A program made the translations under genes and the position numbers. Below are positions 10,053-19,295 of a stretch of DNA of 64,000 bases, in pieces. Within the stretch, counting starts at the first letter, position 1. Each line of letters begins with the position of its first letter. The DNA is from Candidatus Dojkabacteria bacterium (lineage in GTDB: Bacteria; Patescibacteria; Dojkabacteria; B142; JAFGFJ01): assembly GCA_016931155.1 (NCBI GenBank), contig JAFGFJ010000010.1:3287-67286 (forward strand), read 5' to 3'. The notes beneath the pieces are model-generated. The model did no database searches. It worked only from the letters and a program-made list of their open reading frames with translations, and was not told the origin of the DNA.

Positions 10053-12890
10053 TCAGCTCTTAAGCTCAGCCCAGTTTTTTCCAAATCCAACATCCACCGC
10101 CATTGGCACATCAAGTTTTGCACATTCCATCATTATCTTTTCAATTGTCTCAATAACCCCTTTATATTTTTTATCCTCCATCAAAATTTCCTTCTTTGAC
10201 TCACCTTGAACTTCAAAAACAAGTTCATCGTGCACCTGCAAAATCATCTTTATATTTGTATTTTTTGTGAATTCGTCAATTTCTATCATTGCCATTTTTA
10301 TCTGGTCGGCAGCTGTTCCCTGAATCGGGAAATTTATTACCTCCCTTTCTGTTGCAGATCTTATCCGGAAATTGGGAGACATAAGTCCAGAAGTCTCCCG
10401 CCTTCTTCCATACAAAGTTTCTACAAAACCTTTTTTCCCCACTTCATTGAGTAGCCTGTCAAAATAGTCCCTTACCCCGGGATAAGTTTCAAAATATGTA
10501 TTTATAAATTCCTGTGCCAATTCTCTTTCAATCTTCAGTCTGTCAGAAAGTCCAAATGCTGAGATTCCGTATATCACACTGAAATTAATCGTCTTCCCAC
10601 TTGATCTTTCCTCTCTCGTCACGTCTTTCAAATCCTTGTTGAAAATTTTTGATGCAGTAAGAGCATGTACATCAACACCATTTTTGTAAGCCTCTTCCAG
10701 TGCTTTATCTTTAGTAAGGTGAGCAAGTATTCGGAGCTCCTGTTGTGAATAGTCAAATGCTATAAGAATATTCTTATTGTCCGCAACAAAGGATTTCCTG
10801 ATCTCCTGACCAATGTTTGTTGCAACAGGAATATTTTGTAGATTAGGATTTGTTGAAGAAAGCCTGCCGGTTGAGGCAATCGTCTGATTGTAGGAGGTAT
10901 GAATCCTGCCTGTATGTTTATTTACACAATCAATCAAAGCATCAGTATATGTTGAATTCAATTTCGAAAGTTCGCGATAATCAAGTAGCTTTGGAACCAT
11001 CGGATGGGACTCTTTATAGTCACGAAGTATCCGCTCATCTGTCGAGTATCCACCCGTCTTTGTTTTCTTTCCTCCAGGGAGCCCCAATTCCTCAAAAAGT
11101 ACCTGCCCCACTTGCTTTGGAGATTCGATATTAAATTCATGCCCCACATCCTTAAAAATACTTTCCCTTAACTTTGCAATACTTTCTTCCAATGTCCTTT
11201 TAAAATTCTTTAGATAGTCTTTATTGAGTTTCACCCCGTTTCTCTCCATTCTCAAAAGCACCTTGGTGGTGGGCATCTCAATATCATAAAAGAGCCGGGT
11301 CTGATTCCACCCATCTTTGCCGGATTTCTGGGAGAGCTCATTTACAAACTTTTTATAAAGCTTCCATGTCGCATCAGCATCGGCACATGCATAGTACCCA
11401 AGAGTTTCCAGATCCACATTTTTGATATCAAAATCTCTCGCCCTGGAAGAAAAAACGCTTTCAAAATCTTCAAGCTCCATCCCGAGATGGTTGAATGCCA
11501 GATCTTTAAGACCGTTTCTTCCATTCCCACCAGATAGCACATAATTTGCAATCATGGTATCAAAATAGACTCCTTTAAGGGTTATCCCAAAGTTTTCTAA
11601 AATGTGCATATCATATTTAATATTATGAGCAATTTTTTTGATCTTTTGATTTTCAAAGATTTTCTTGAGCTTCCTCTTTATTTCAGGAGTAATGAGTTTG
11701 ACAGGAAGATAAAATGCCTCATTTTCCGTAAAACAGAAAGACATTCCTACTACTTTGGCTTCCATAAAGTCCAGGGATGTTGTTTCAGTATCAAATGCAT
11801 ACTTCTCTTGTGTAGAAAGGTTTGAGATAAATTTTCCCACACCCTTTTTCGAGAGGATTATATACCCTTGCCTGGAAGAATTATTTACGGGTTTCTCTCT
11901 ATCCCTGTCTTCTTTTGGAAAGATCTCCATCCCCGTAAACATACTATGCTGAAAGGCCTCTGCCCTCATTCCCACTCTTTCCTTTTCTTTGGTATTTTCT
12001 TCTTCCCCATTTTTACTTTTTGGAAGTTTTACAAGAAGTGACCTGAATTCAAGCTCTTGAAATAATTTTTTAACCTCAGAAATATTGTAATCCTGAAGCT
12101 CTGCCTCTCTTAAATCAAATTCAATTGGGACATTTCTATCTATTGTAGCCAGCATTTTACTAAGTTCTGCTTGTTCAATCCCTTCCTGTAATTTCTTCTT
12201 AAGCCCTACTGGCTCTACTTTTTCAATGTTCTTGTAAATATTATCCAAATGTCCGAATTTAGTTATAAGGTCGGTAGCACCTTTATCTCCAATCCCCTTT
12301 ACTCCGGGAATATTATCTGATGGATCTCCTTTCAAGGCTTTGAAATCAACAACAAAATCGGGACCGAAACCCATCTTTTCTTTTACCTCTTCAGCAGTAT
12401 ACAACTGCGACTGACTGAAACTCCCGCCTGACATATAAACCTTTGTATCGTTATCAACCAGCTGAAAAATGTCTTTATCGCCGGTTACTATTATTTTTTC
12501 ATACTTCCCTCCGTTGAATTTTTCGACGATTGTCCCGATTACGTCATCAGCTTCAAAACCTTCAACTTCAAGAATTGGAATATTAAAGGCTTTTACAATT
12601 TCTTTTACTCTTGGAAACTGATTTCTAAGTTCTGTATCAACTTCTGGTCTCTGCGCTTTATAATTTGCATACTGACTGAGCCTCACCGTAGGTTTCCTGT
12701 CAAAAGCGGCAACAACATACTCAGGATGAAATTTTTCCAGAACTTCGAGAAGCAGCTTTGTAAAACCGTAAACGGCATTCACCTGCTCACCTTTTGTTGT
12801 TGCAATGTTTGGGGGAAACGCATGATATGCACGATGAACCAATGCGTGGGAATCGATAAGAAGAATTGTACCCCTCAAGCCTTTTGCCAT
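10053..12890 (-). CDS. polA: DNA polymerase I with both exonuclease domains
   Basis: 945 residues, normal full length. Residues 1-~290 are the 5'-3' flap exonuclease (LLIDSHALVHRAYHAF, FEADDVIG, VTGDKDIFQL, SDNIPGVKGIG). The proofreading domain keeps the DxE motif (YAFDTETTSLD) and other acidic residues (IAHNIKYDMHIL). The polymerase domain has motif A DYSQQELRILAHL, motif B RSSGKTINFSVIYG (Phe at the dideoxy-selectivity site) and motif C QVHDEL. It repairs gaps and removes Okazaki primers. Its promoter overlaps the ftsH stop (TTGAGG-17-TATAAT), with only 5 nt between -10 and ATG. Confidence 0.98.
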   Translation of the reverse strand: MAKGLRGTILLIDSHALVHRAYHAFPPNIATTKGEQVNAVYGFTKLLLEVLEKFHPEYVVAAFDRKPTVRLSQYANYKAQRPEVDTELRNQFPRVKEIVKAFNIPILEVEGFEADDVIGTIVEKFNGGKYEKIIVTGDKDIFQLVDNDTKVYMSGGSFSQSQLYTAEEVKEKMGFGPDFVVDFKALKGDPSDNIPGVKGIGDKGATDLITKFGHLDNIYKNIEKVEPVGLKKKLQEGIEQAELSKMLATIDRNVPIEFDLREAELQDYNISEVKKLFQELEFRSLLVKLPKSKNGEEENTKEKERVGMRAEAFQHSMFTGMEIFPKEDRDREKPVNNSSRQGYIILSKKGVGKFISNLSTQEKYAFDTETTSLDFMEAKVVGMSFCFTENEAFYLPVKLITPEIKRKLKKIFENQKIKKIAHNIKYDMHILENFGITLKGVYFDTMIANYVLSGGNGRNGLKDLAFNHLGMELEDFESVFSSRARDFDIKNVDLETLGYYACADADATWKLYKKFVNELSQKSGKDGWNQTRLFYDIEMPTTKVLLRMERNGVKLNKDYLKNFKRTLEESIAKLRESIFKDVGHEFNIESPKQVGQVLFEELGLPGGKKTKTGGYSTDERILRDYKESHPMVPKLLDYRELSKLNSTYTDALIDCVNKHTGRIHTSYNQTIASTGRLSSTNPNLQNIPVATNIGQEIRKSFVADNKNILIAFDYSQQELRILAHLTKDKALEEAYKNGVDVHALTASKIFNKDLKDVTREERSSGKTINFSVIYGISAFGLSDRLKIERELAQEFINTYFETYPGVRDYFDRLLNEVGKKGFVETLYGRRRETSGLMSPNFRIRSATEREVINFPIQGTAADQIKMAMIEIDEFTKNTNIKMILQVHDELVFEVQGESKKEILMEDKKYKGVIETIEKIMMECAKLDVPMAVDVGFGKNWAELKS

Positions 12891-12895
12891 ACAAA

Positions 12896-12924
12896 ATTAT
12901 ACGGCTATTTGATCAAAGCCTCAA
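12896..12924 (-). promoter_or_regulatory. polA promoter overlapping ftsH 3' end
   Basis: Minus-strand -35 TTGAGG, 17-nt spacer, -10 TATAAT (12896-12901), then TTTGT and the polA ATG at 12890. The -35 and spacer lie inside the last codons of ftsH. Transcription should start at or within 2 nt of the start codon. Confidence 0.65.
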
Positions 12925-15181
12925 ATTCTTCACTTTCAATCACTTCTCTTTCAAGGAGAAACTTGACCAGTTTGTTAAGCTTGGCTTTGTGCTTGATTAT
13001 TATTGCTTTTGCTTCCGAATACGCCTCATTAATAATTCTCTTAACTTCTGCATCTATTTGATTTGCTGTTTCTTCCGAATAGTCCCTCTGCTCACCATAT
13101 CCATACCCGAGATACTGAAGCTCGTTTGATTCACCATATTTCACAAGACCAAGTTTTTTGCTCATTCCAAACCTTTTTATCATATTTCTAGCAATTGAAG
13201 TTGCCTTTTCAATGTCGTTTGAAGCTCCACTTGTCACATCTTTATAAATAATCTCTTCAGCTGCTCTTCCTCCCATCAACACCTTAAGCCTTGACATCAT
13301 TTCTTCTTCAGTCTGCTGAAGCTTATCTTCCTGGGGAAGTTGCATTGTGCTTCCGAGTGAAAGCCCTCTTGATATTATGGTAATACGATGCACCGGATCC
13401 GATTTTGGAGTATATTTTGCAACAAGAGCGTGCCCTGCCTCATGATATGCAGTCATCTTCAGTTCTTCCTCTGTTCTCTTTCTCTTCTTTTCAGGTCCAA
13501 GAGAAACTTTTGTTGCCGCCTCTTCTATATCATGAGAATTAACTTCCTGTCTGTTAGCTTTTGCAGTAATAATTGCAGCTTCATTCAGCATATTTTCAAG
13601 ATCAGCTCCCGAAAAGCCTACAGTTCTTTTTGCAACCCTTTCGAGGTCTACATCTTTTGCAAGAGGCTTATTCTCAGAATGGATTTTTAAAATCTGTTTT
13701 CTTCCTTCGATATCAGGAAGATCAAGAACAATCCTTCTATCAAACCTGCCCGGTCTCAAAATGGCCGGATCAAGAACATCTGGTCTGTTTGTAGCGGCAA
13801 TTACAATAACTTCTGTGTTTTTCTCAAATCCATCCATTTCAACAAGTATTTGATTTAATGTCTGCTCAGTGGTGCTTGACTGGATGGTAGTTCCTCTCTT
13901 CCTGGCGAGTGCGTCAATTTCGTCGATAAATATAAGTGCAGGTGCCGCTTTTTTTGCTTTAGCAAAAAGGTCACGAACCCTTGAGGCTCCGGCTCCAACA
14001 AGCATTTCTTCAAATTCTGCCCCAGACGTATGAAAAAATGGAACACCAGCTTCTCCTGCAATTGCTCTTGCTAATAGCGTTTTTCCCGTTCCAGGAGATC
14101 CAACCATAAGGACTCCCTTAGGGATCCTAGCCCCCATTTTCAAAAACTTTGCGGGGTGTTTTAAGAACATAACAATTTCATTCAGCTCCTCCTTCGCTTC
14201 ATCAACTCCAGCAACATCCTCAAAGGTTACTTCAGGCTTTCTTCCAAAAAACATCCTCGCCCTGCTTTCGCCGAACTGCGAAAGCTTGCTGCCTGAACCT
14301 TGTATTCCTCTAATAAGGAAAAATGCAATAAGGACAAGTCCCAAAAGACTGATCAAAGAAACTATATCACCCCATGGAATCTTCGTTGTCTGCACCGAAT
14401 TAATCTGAACATTAATTGAGTCAAATGATATTCCCTCGTCCTGCAAAAATCTTGCAAAATCCTCTGTAAAATTTGTATTTACATACTCTCTTGAAAAATT
14501 TTTCGTATTGAGAAGAGCATAAGTATTTCCCTCCAGTATCCAGACATCAGAAATTCCACCATTTCGAAACACTGACTTTATTTCTTCAACAGAAGAATCT
14601 TTACTGGCACTTTTTAGAAAATATACTTTTGCTGAAAGATTCGAGATATTCAATCCTTTTTCGTTCAAACCGCTCCGAAATTTCTCTTCATCGATCTCTC
14701 TCACCAGATAGTCCTCACCATTTTTTTTGAGTCTTTTGCCTATGATAAAATCGTTGCCGACTACAATTTCCGTAACGTCCTTACTGTCATCTCCTTTAAA
14801 TGCGTTGATAACATCATTGAATGTTGGCGGTTTAATCAAGGTAGAAAATTCATCAAAGGAAATCTCCTTGAATTCCCCCTCTTTCACTGTATCTGCATTT
14901 TCAAGGTCAGAAATATCAACAGTACCTTCTACCTGAAAAATAAATTTTGATAGCCCGACTGCCTTTCTATCATCCCTGATATCCATAACCGCATATTTAT
15001 TGTTTTTCAAATTTGCCTCAAATTCACTTATAGTAATCTCATCGCCCAAATTATTTTCTTGCGATCTTGTATACATCCCCAGACCGATAAATCCAAAGAA
15101 AATCAAAACTGAAATGATGAACATGGGACTGATTCTAATCCTAAGTGTTTTCATCCTGTTGTTGTTTTTTTTGTAATCCAT
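12905..15181 (-). CDS. ftsH: FtsH AAA+ zinc metalloprotease with enlarged extracytoplasmic domain
   Basis: 758 residues against about 610-650 for typical FtsH. Two transmembrane helices (~19-36 and ~271-290) flank an extracytoplasmic domain of about 230 residues, roughly three times the usual size. Walker A GSPGTGKT is at 361-368, Walker B LIFIDEID near 420, the second region of homology at ATNRPDVLDPAILRPGRFDRR, and zinc site HEAGH at 580-584. It degrades unfolded membrane and regulatory proteins as a hexamer. Met10 (MKTLRIRIS) is an equally good start. polA follows. Confidence 0.97.
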   Translation of the reverse strand: MDYKKNNNRMKTLRIRISPMFIISVLIFFGFIGLGMYTRSQENNLGDEITISEFEANLKNNKYAVMDIRDDRKAVGLSKFIFQVEGTVDISDLENADTVKEGEFKEISFDEFSTLIKPPTFNDVINAFKGDDSKDVTEIVVGNDFIIGKRLKKNGEDYLVREIDEEKFRSGLNEKGLNISNLSAKVYFLKSASKDSSVEEIKSVFRNGGISDVWILEGNTYALLNTKNFSREYVNTNFTEDFARFLQDEGISFDSINVQINSVQTTKIPWGDIVSLISLLGLVLIAFFLIRGIQGSGSKLSQFGESRARMFFGRKPEVTFEDVAGVDEAKEELNEIVMFLKHPAKFLKMGARIPKGVLMVGSPGTGKTLLARAIAGEAGVPFFHTSGAEFEEMLVGAGASRVRDLFAKAKKAAPALIFIDEIDALARKRGTTIQSSTTEQTLNQILVEMDGFEKNTEVIVIAATNRPDVLDPAILRPGRFDRRIVLDLPDIEGRKQILKIHSENKPLAKDVDLERVAKRTVGFSGADLENMLNEAAIITAKANRQEVNSHDIEEAATKVSLGPEKKRKRTEEELKMTAYHEAGHALVAKYTPKSDPVHRITIISRGLSLGSTMQLPQEDKLQQTEEEMMSRLKVLMGGRAAEEIIYKDVTSGASNDIEKATSIARNMIKRFGMSKKLGLVKYGESNELQYLGYGYGEQRDYSEETANQIDAEVKRIINEAYSEAKAIIIKHKAKLNKLVKFLLEREVIESEEFEALIK

Positions 15182-15206
15182 AAAATTTCTGCAGAAATAA
15201 TATCGA

Positions 15207-15283
15207 TGGTAGCAAGGGTGGGGATCGAACCCACGACCTCGGGCTTATGAGTCCCGCGCTCTAACCAACTGAGCTACCTTGCT
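15207..15283 (-). tRNA. tRNA-Met(CAU), elongator type
   Basis: Minus-strand cloverleaf: acceptor AGCAAGG/CCTTGCT, D arm GCTCAGTTGGTTAGAGC, anticodon loop CTCATAA, T arm GTGGG/CCCAC with TTCGATC, and encoded ACCA. A1-U72 pairing excludes initiator. The sequence resembles elongator Met more than lysidine Ile2, and a separate tRNA-Ile(UAU) exists. There is an A31-G39 mismatch next to the anticodon loop. A -10 TATAAT (15303-15308) lies 20 nt upstream. Confidence 0.93.
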
Positions 15284-15397
15284 TCAATCGTGGAACCCAA
15301 GAATTATACACTAGTAAGTGCATATGAAGAAAGAATTTTACTGCGGTCAATCACAGGCAACCCCAAACTCACCGAATAAATCAGCAATACCGGCGTT

Positions 15398-16429
15398 TCA
15401 AACATTCAGTTGATTTCTGATCCCAAGAGTTTCATAAACCTCAGTCATCGTCTTTTTAGAGATTTCCCCCGCTTTCTCCGCTCCTTTTTCCAGGATTTCT
15501 CTAACCAGATCCAGATTATTTTCAAGCTCTTTTCTTCTCTTTCTTGCAGGATCAAAAAGCCTCATATGCGCCGTAAAAAGCCTATCCTTCACCTCGACAT
15601 CTCCAACTTTCCCCTCTCTATACCTCTTTTTCAAGTCTTCTACTTCGGATTTGTCGTCATTTATCAAGTCGTGATATTGAAAAACAGGATTTCCTTCCAC
15701 CTTTCCTGGATCCGTTGATTTTTTCCTGTTTGGATCTGTATACGAACTCATTATCTGCTTCTTTATTAAGCTTTCATCCTCAAAAATTCCAATTATATTT
15801 CCAAGACTTTTACTCATTTTCCTTTTTCCGTCCGTCCCGACTATTTTTCCTGTCTCTTTCGAAATAACCGCCTCAGGAAGCGGAAAAATCTCTTTCCCAT
15901 AGGCTTTATTGAAGCTTTCCGCCATATCTCTTGTTATCTCTACATGCTGTCTCTGATCCTCACCAACAGGAACACCATCAGGCTTGTAAAGAAGAATATC
16001 CGCCGCCATAAGAATTGGGTAATTGAAAAGGCCCATATTTATAGAGTCCTGATTTGTACCTTTTTGAAGTTTGTCTTTGAATGCGTGCATCCTTTTCATA
16101 TGCCCGTAAGAAATATAGTTTCCCAGAACAACGGTCAGAAGTGAATGCTCAGGAACATCCGACTGCCTGAAGAATGTAGCTTTATCCGGATCGAGTCCAA
16201 GAGCAAGGTAATCCAGAACCACATTTGTTATGTTACCTTTTAGCTCTTCGCTGTTATGAACAGTGGTAAGTGCATGCAAATCAGCAATGAAAAGAAATGC
16301 GCCACCGGAGTTTTCCTGAAGCTCAATTGCAGGCTTTGCCATGCCAAAGTAGTTTCCGATATGCATGGAAGAGCCACTCGGAGTTATTCCGGAAACTACA
16401 CGATAATTTCCACTCTTTATTTTATCCAT
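15398..16429 (-). CDS. trpS: Tryptophanyl-tRNA synthetase
   Basis: 343 residues, normal for bacterial TrpRS (class Ic). The HIGH-type motif is in GITPSGSSMHIGNYFG and the KMSKS loop is intact (KRKMSKSLGNIIG). DILLYKPDGVPVGEDQRQHVE is the family's tryptophan-site signature. It charges tRNA-Trp. It is preceded by a T-box leader (16612-16848) whose T-loop base fits the G73 discriminator of tRNA-Trp, so expression should rise when tRNA-Trp is uncharged. There is no SD: the upstream 25 nt are T/A only. Confidence 0.97.
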   Translation of the reverse strand: MDKIKSGNYRVVSGITPSGSSMHIGNYFGMAKPAIELQENSGGAFLFIADLHALTTVHNSEELKGNITNVVLDYLALGLDPDKATFFRQSDVPEHSLLTVVLGNYISYGHMKRMHAFKDKLQKGTNQDSINMGLFNYPILMAADILLYKPDGVPVGEDQRQHVEITRDMAESFNKAYGKEIFPLPEAVISKETGKIVGTDGKRKMSKSLGNIIGIFEDESLIKKQIMSSYTDPNRKKSTDPGKVEGNPVFQYHDLINDDKSEVEDLKKRYREGKVGDVEVKDRLFTAHMRLFDPARKRRKELENNLDLVREILEKGAEKAGEISKKTMTEVYETLGIRNQLNV

Positions 16430-16611
16430 TTTATTTTTGTTTTAATTTAATTAAGAATTTGTCCGGTCATTCTGATACTCTTTTACTCATTTTGACACAG
16501 TGGAGCTTTGATAATACTTGACTGACTCCGCCTTTCTTTTGTCCGCAAGTCTATAGCCGGTCAGATTTTATCAATAATTTTTCTACTCGCAATCTTGTCA
16601 AAATTAGAGTC

Positions 16612-16848
16612 AAAAAAAGACCCTTGAAAATCCCCGAACTTCGGAAATTTTCAAGGGTCCTAAATCTAGGAGGTGCCACCCTTTCTTGTCTGATTATTTC
16701 TAATCAGACCTTTGTGACTGATAATTATCAGTCCGGATTTCTAACGGTTTCCTTCCGGAGCTTCCTACTCTTTCTCAAAAGCCTTACAGGACTTAAAAGA
16801 AGCTTCAGAAGTCAGCTCAAGGGCCCATTCTCCCCTTCATTGCTTTTC
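16612..16848 (-). promoter_or_regulatory. T-box riboswitch controlling trpS
   Basis: On the minus strand the antiterminator is AAGGG, bulge UGGCACC (16672-16678), UCC, loop, GGA, CCCTT. The same CCCTT is shared with a long terminator hairpin (16619-16659) followed by seven T. Upstream is a Stem III hairpin GTCTGATTA-GAAA-TAATCAGAC and further stems. The bulge UGGC would pair with the GCCA end of tRNA-Trp (discriminator G). A UGG candidate specifier lies at 16825-16827 in the loop of an AAGGG/CCCTT hairpin, but I cannot fold a classical Stem I with confidence. Confidence 0.88.
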
Positions 16849-16854
16849 TATGGA

Positions 16855-16863
16855 ATTATATCA
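16855..16863 (-). promoter_or_regulatory. trpS/T-box promoter, extended -10
   Basis: The minus strand reads TGATATAAT, an extended -10 (TGnTATAAT), with only a weak -35. Transcription from about 16848 gives the T-box leader. A divergent plus-strand gene starts at 16913. Confidence 0.6.
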
Positions 16864-16912
16864 TAAAAAAGATTAAAATCTGTCATACTTAAGTTTGCTC
16901 CAATTTGCTCCA

Positions 16913-17443
16913 ATGAAAAAAATTCTCATTCTTCTGAGTATTTTTTTGCTTGTTACGGTTATTTCTATTCTTGCCTGCTTTCTCGTCTATCAAAATTATT
17001 TTAAAAAGTATGAATACAACGGAAGATTTTACAGGGTCGGTGAGGGTTTTACGCATATGGATGGGTGTAACTCGTGCTCATTTACAAAAAAGGGAGAAAT
17101 GATCTGCACTTTAATGGCTTGTGATAGTGACGAAATTCTAGATGGCGGAATAGAAGATGGCAAGGTTCGTTTGGATTTCACTTACAAAAACGATGTTTAC
17201 AAGTACACAGGAGCCGTGCAAAAGCCTACCCCATGTGATGGGGTCACAACCGATGCAATCGTAAGAGAGTCTTCCCCCGAGCAGGTCACGTTGCAGATTG
17301 TCATTGAGCCAAGTGACCAGATATGCGCACAAGTAATTACAGAGGAAGAAATATCAGGGGAAATAAAAGTAAGCAAGCAGGCCAGGATAGAGGTCACGCT
17401 GAATGGAGAAACTGTGAGAGGAGAGGGAGTAAATAATAATTAA
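16913..17443 (+). CDS. Membrane-anchored protein with pacifastin-like domain
   Basis: Start chosen at MKKILILLSIF (16913); the frame opens 18 nt earlier. The N-terminal hydrophobic helix (~1-26) is a signal anchor. Residues ~32-65 read GEGFTHMDGCNSCSF and GEMICTLMACD, matching pacifastin-type inhibitor spacing (CNxC...CTxxxC) but lacking the first and fourth cysteines, which are disulfide partners in that family. A second all-beta domain with two cysteines (TPCDG, DQICAQVI) follows. The HD gene starts 13 bp downstream. A possible role is binding a protease or envelope protein outside the cell. Confidence 0.75.
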   Translation: MKKILILLSIFLLVTVISILACFLVYQNYFKKYEYNGRFYRVGEGFTHMDGCNSCSFTKKGEMICTLMACDSDEILDGGIEDGKVRLDFTYKNDVYKYTGAVQKPTPCDGVTTDAIVRESSPEQVTLQIVIEPSDQICAQVITEEEISGEIKVSKQARIEVTLNGETVRGEGVNNN

Positions 17444-17456
17444 TAATGTTTTAATA

Positions 17457-18053
17457 ATGACCGAAGTTTATCAACCAGAACAGCTAGTGGAGACTGTCAG
17501 GGCATATTTTTTGTCTGTTGTAGAAAAAGCTCCTGACTCAAACAGGAGGGCAAAATATATGCCTCATCATATAGAAAAAGTTGAAGGCCACGCAAGAGAG
17601 CTTCAAAAAATGAATCCTACAGCTGACCACGCTGTTGTTCACATAAGTGTACTTCTTCACGACATAGGTGCCATTCTTGGAGATCCAGAAGCTGACCACG
17701 CAGTAAATTCTGAGATAGAAGCAAGGCGCTTTCTGGGTGGGATATCGGGTGACAAAGAACTAATTGAGACAGTAGCCCACTGCGTAAGAGCTCACAGAAA
17801 TGGAGATGTGAAGCCGGAGACACTCGAAGCGAAAATTCTTGTTACTGCAGACTCTGCAAGCCACTTAACCGACGGAATCTATATTGAACTAGTTTTAAGA
17901 GATGGAACAGAAAAGGCAAAGGAAAAGCTTGAAAGGGATGTCCGCGACCTGGGACTATTTCCTGAGTACGAAGAAAAGATGAGACCATTATATGAAGCCT
18001 GGCAAAACCTGCTCGATGTTTTTCCTGAATCTTCTAATAGTTCCCGGGAATAA
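17457..18053 (+). CDS. HD-domain phosphohydrolase
   Basis: 198 residues. HIEKVEGHAREL, LLHDIGAIL (His68-Asp69), CVRAHRNG and LVTADSASHL give the H...HD...H...D pattern of metal-dependent HD hydrolases. The family includes nucleotidases and (p)ppGpp hydrolases; the substrate cannot be read here. It follows the pacifastin-like gene by 13 bp with no SD and is probably cotranscribed. The stop lies 20 bp before the oppositely oriented tRNA-fMet. Confidence 0.88.
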   Translation: MTEVYQPEQLVETVRAYFLSVVEKAPDSNRRAKYMPHHIEKVEGHARELQKMNPTADHAVVHISVLLHDIGAILGDPEADHAVNSEIEARRFLGGISGDKELIETVAHCVRAHRNGDVKPETLEAKILVTADSASHLTDGIYIELVLRDGTEKAKEKLERDVRDLGLFPEYEEKMRPLYEAWQNLLDVFPESSNSSRE

Positions 18054-18072
18054 TAATGGTTTCTCAGTACAA

Positions 18073-18147
18073 TGGTTGCGGGGGTACGATTCGAACGTAC
18101 GACCTTCAGGTTATGAGCCTGACGAGCTGCCACTGCTCCACCCCGCG
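18073..18147 (-). tRNA. Initiator tRNA-fMet(CAU)
   Basis: The minus strand starts CGCGGGGTGGAGCAG, with C1 facing A72 (unpaired), and has the three G-C pairs of the initiator anticodon stem region (CAGGCTCATAACCTG keeps most), D arm, T arm GTTCGAATC, and encoded CCA. The D loop is two nt shorter than in E. coli. It is convergent with the HD gene. Confidence 0.95.
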
Positions 18148-18263
18148 GTGACACTGGATGATACTACATTTAGAATAGTTTAAGCAATCAGACAAACTGG
18201 ACGCATTGCTAATCTAAGGCTTATAAAGTATAATCTCTGCAATTAAATACTTACTGAAGCCAG

Positions 18264-18803
18264 ATGAGTGGACCGCATACAAACCTCGATATCCTTCAGG
18301 AAGAATATCTAAAAACAGCCGCTAATGTTCAGGATCCCCTTCTTTTTGTAAAAAGTGATGTTGAAATACTCAGGTCTATTGCAGAAAAGTCAGATTTGGA
18401 GAACTTACAAAACTACAAACGAAAGGAAGATGTAAAACTGCTGTACGAAGTGGCTATGAAATCAGCCCCAAAGGGCTCAGAGGTACTAAGCACAGATAAG
18501 AAAATAGGAGAAAAGGCAAGGAAAGAAATACTACTTGGAATAATCTCCCTCTTAGGAGGGTATCACGAATCACATGAGGAAAGCTTAATGCACTCACAAG
18601 ATAGGCTTGAGAGATTTTTGACGCTTCAAAGAGTCGACATACTCAGAGATAGCGTAAGAAATGCTTATCTACACATACTAAATCGCTCTTCATCAGAAGT
18701 TGATTTTGGCAAATACTTCCCAGGATTATCTGAAGAAGCAGTCCAAGAAAATTTAGATGGGGAACAAGAATCAGATCCTTCACCGCCCCCAATATTATCA
18801 TAA
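18264..18803 (+). CDS. Hypothetical helical protein, first gene of a three-gene cassette
   Basis: 179 residues, mainly alpha-helical and charged, with no transmembrane segment, ending in an acidic Pro-rich tail (DPSPPPILS). A -10 TATAAT lies near 18228-18233, about 30 nt upstream. The stop overlaps the next start (TAATG at 18801-18805), indicating translational coupling. I recognise no family; the helical GYHESHEESLMHSQDRLERF region has several His but no clear motif. Confidence 0.7.
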   Translation: MSGPHTNLDILQEEYLKTAANVQDPLLFVKSDVEILRSIAEKSDLENLQNYKRKEDVKLLYEVAMKSAPKGSEVLSTDKKIGEKARKEILLGIISLLGGYHESHEESLMHSQDRLERFLTLQRVDILRDSVRNAYLHILNRSSSEVDFGKYFPGLSEEAVQENLDGEQESDPSPPPILS

Positions 18804-19285
18804 TGAGCGATTTAGACCCAGGAATTGAAAAATTGTCTGAGAAACCAGGTCCAGGAACTAGAGAGTCTATCAATAACGTTCATCTTATCTGCAGTTTTCT
18901 CCTACCCACCACTGATAATCCTATCTGGCAAAATAGAGTTAAAAATGGTTCCGGGGAACTCTGGGAATTTGCATTTGGGAGACTTATTCATCAAGATAAA
19001 TTAATCACAAGAGGGCTCATGCCTTCTGATACAATTTCCGTAGAGTCAAAAGCGAAGTGGTTCCCTAATGAGGAAAATCTTCTTGTTAAACTCAATAGAA
19101 TCAGTGCAGAGAATTACTCACTTTCTATTTATAGAGATTATGTTATTAAAGCTAAAATTCTATTCGGGGAGGGCGACATAATTCTTGAAATAGACAGGGA
19201 GCTTGCAACTAACCCAATAGAAAGGCAAAAGCTCCTTATTTTAGCTATGCTTACCCTTAGAAAAGAGCTAGAATCTACAAGATAA
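18803..19285 (+). CDS. Hypothetical protein, second gene of the cassette
   Basis: 160 residues, soluble, mixed alpha/beta. It starts in the stop codon of the preceding gene and ends 10 bp before the histidine-kinase-like gene, so all three are likely one transcript and work together. The middle (LWEFAFGRLIHQDKLITRG, AKWFPNEENLLVKLNRI) has no motif I recognise. Confidence 0.7.
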   Translation: MSDLDPGIEKLSEKPGPGTRESINNVHLICSFLLPTTDNPIWQNRVKNGSGELWEFAFGRLIHQDKLITRGLMPSDTISVESKAKWFPNEENLLVKLNRISAENYSLSIYRDYVIKAKILFGEGDIILEIDRELATNPIERQKLLILAMLTLRKELESTR

Positions 19286-19295
19286 AAAGAATCAA

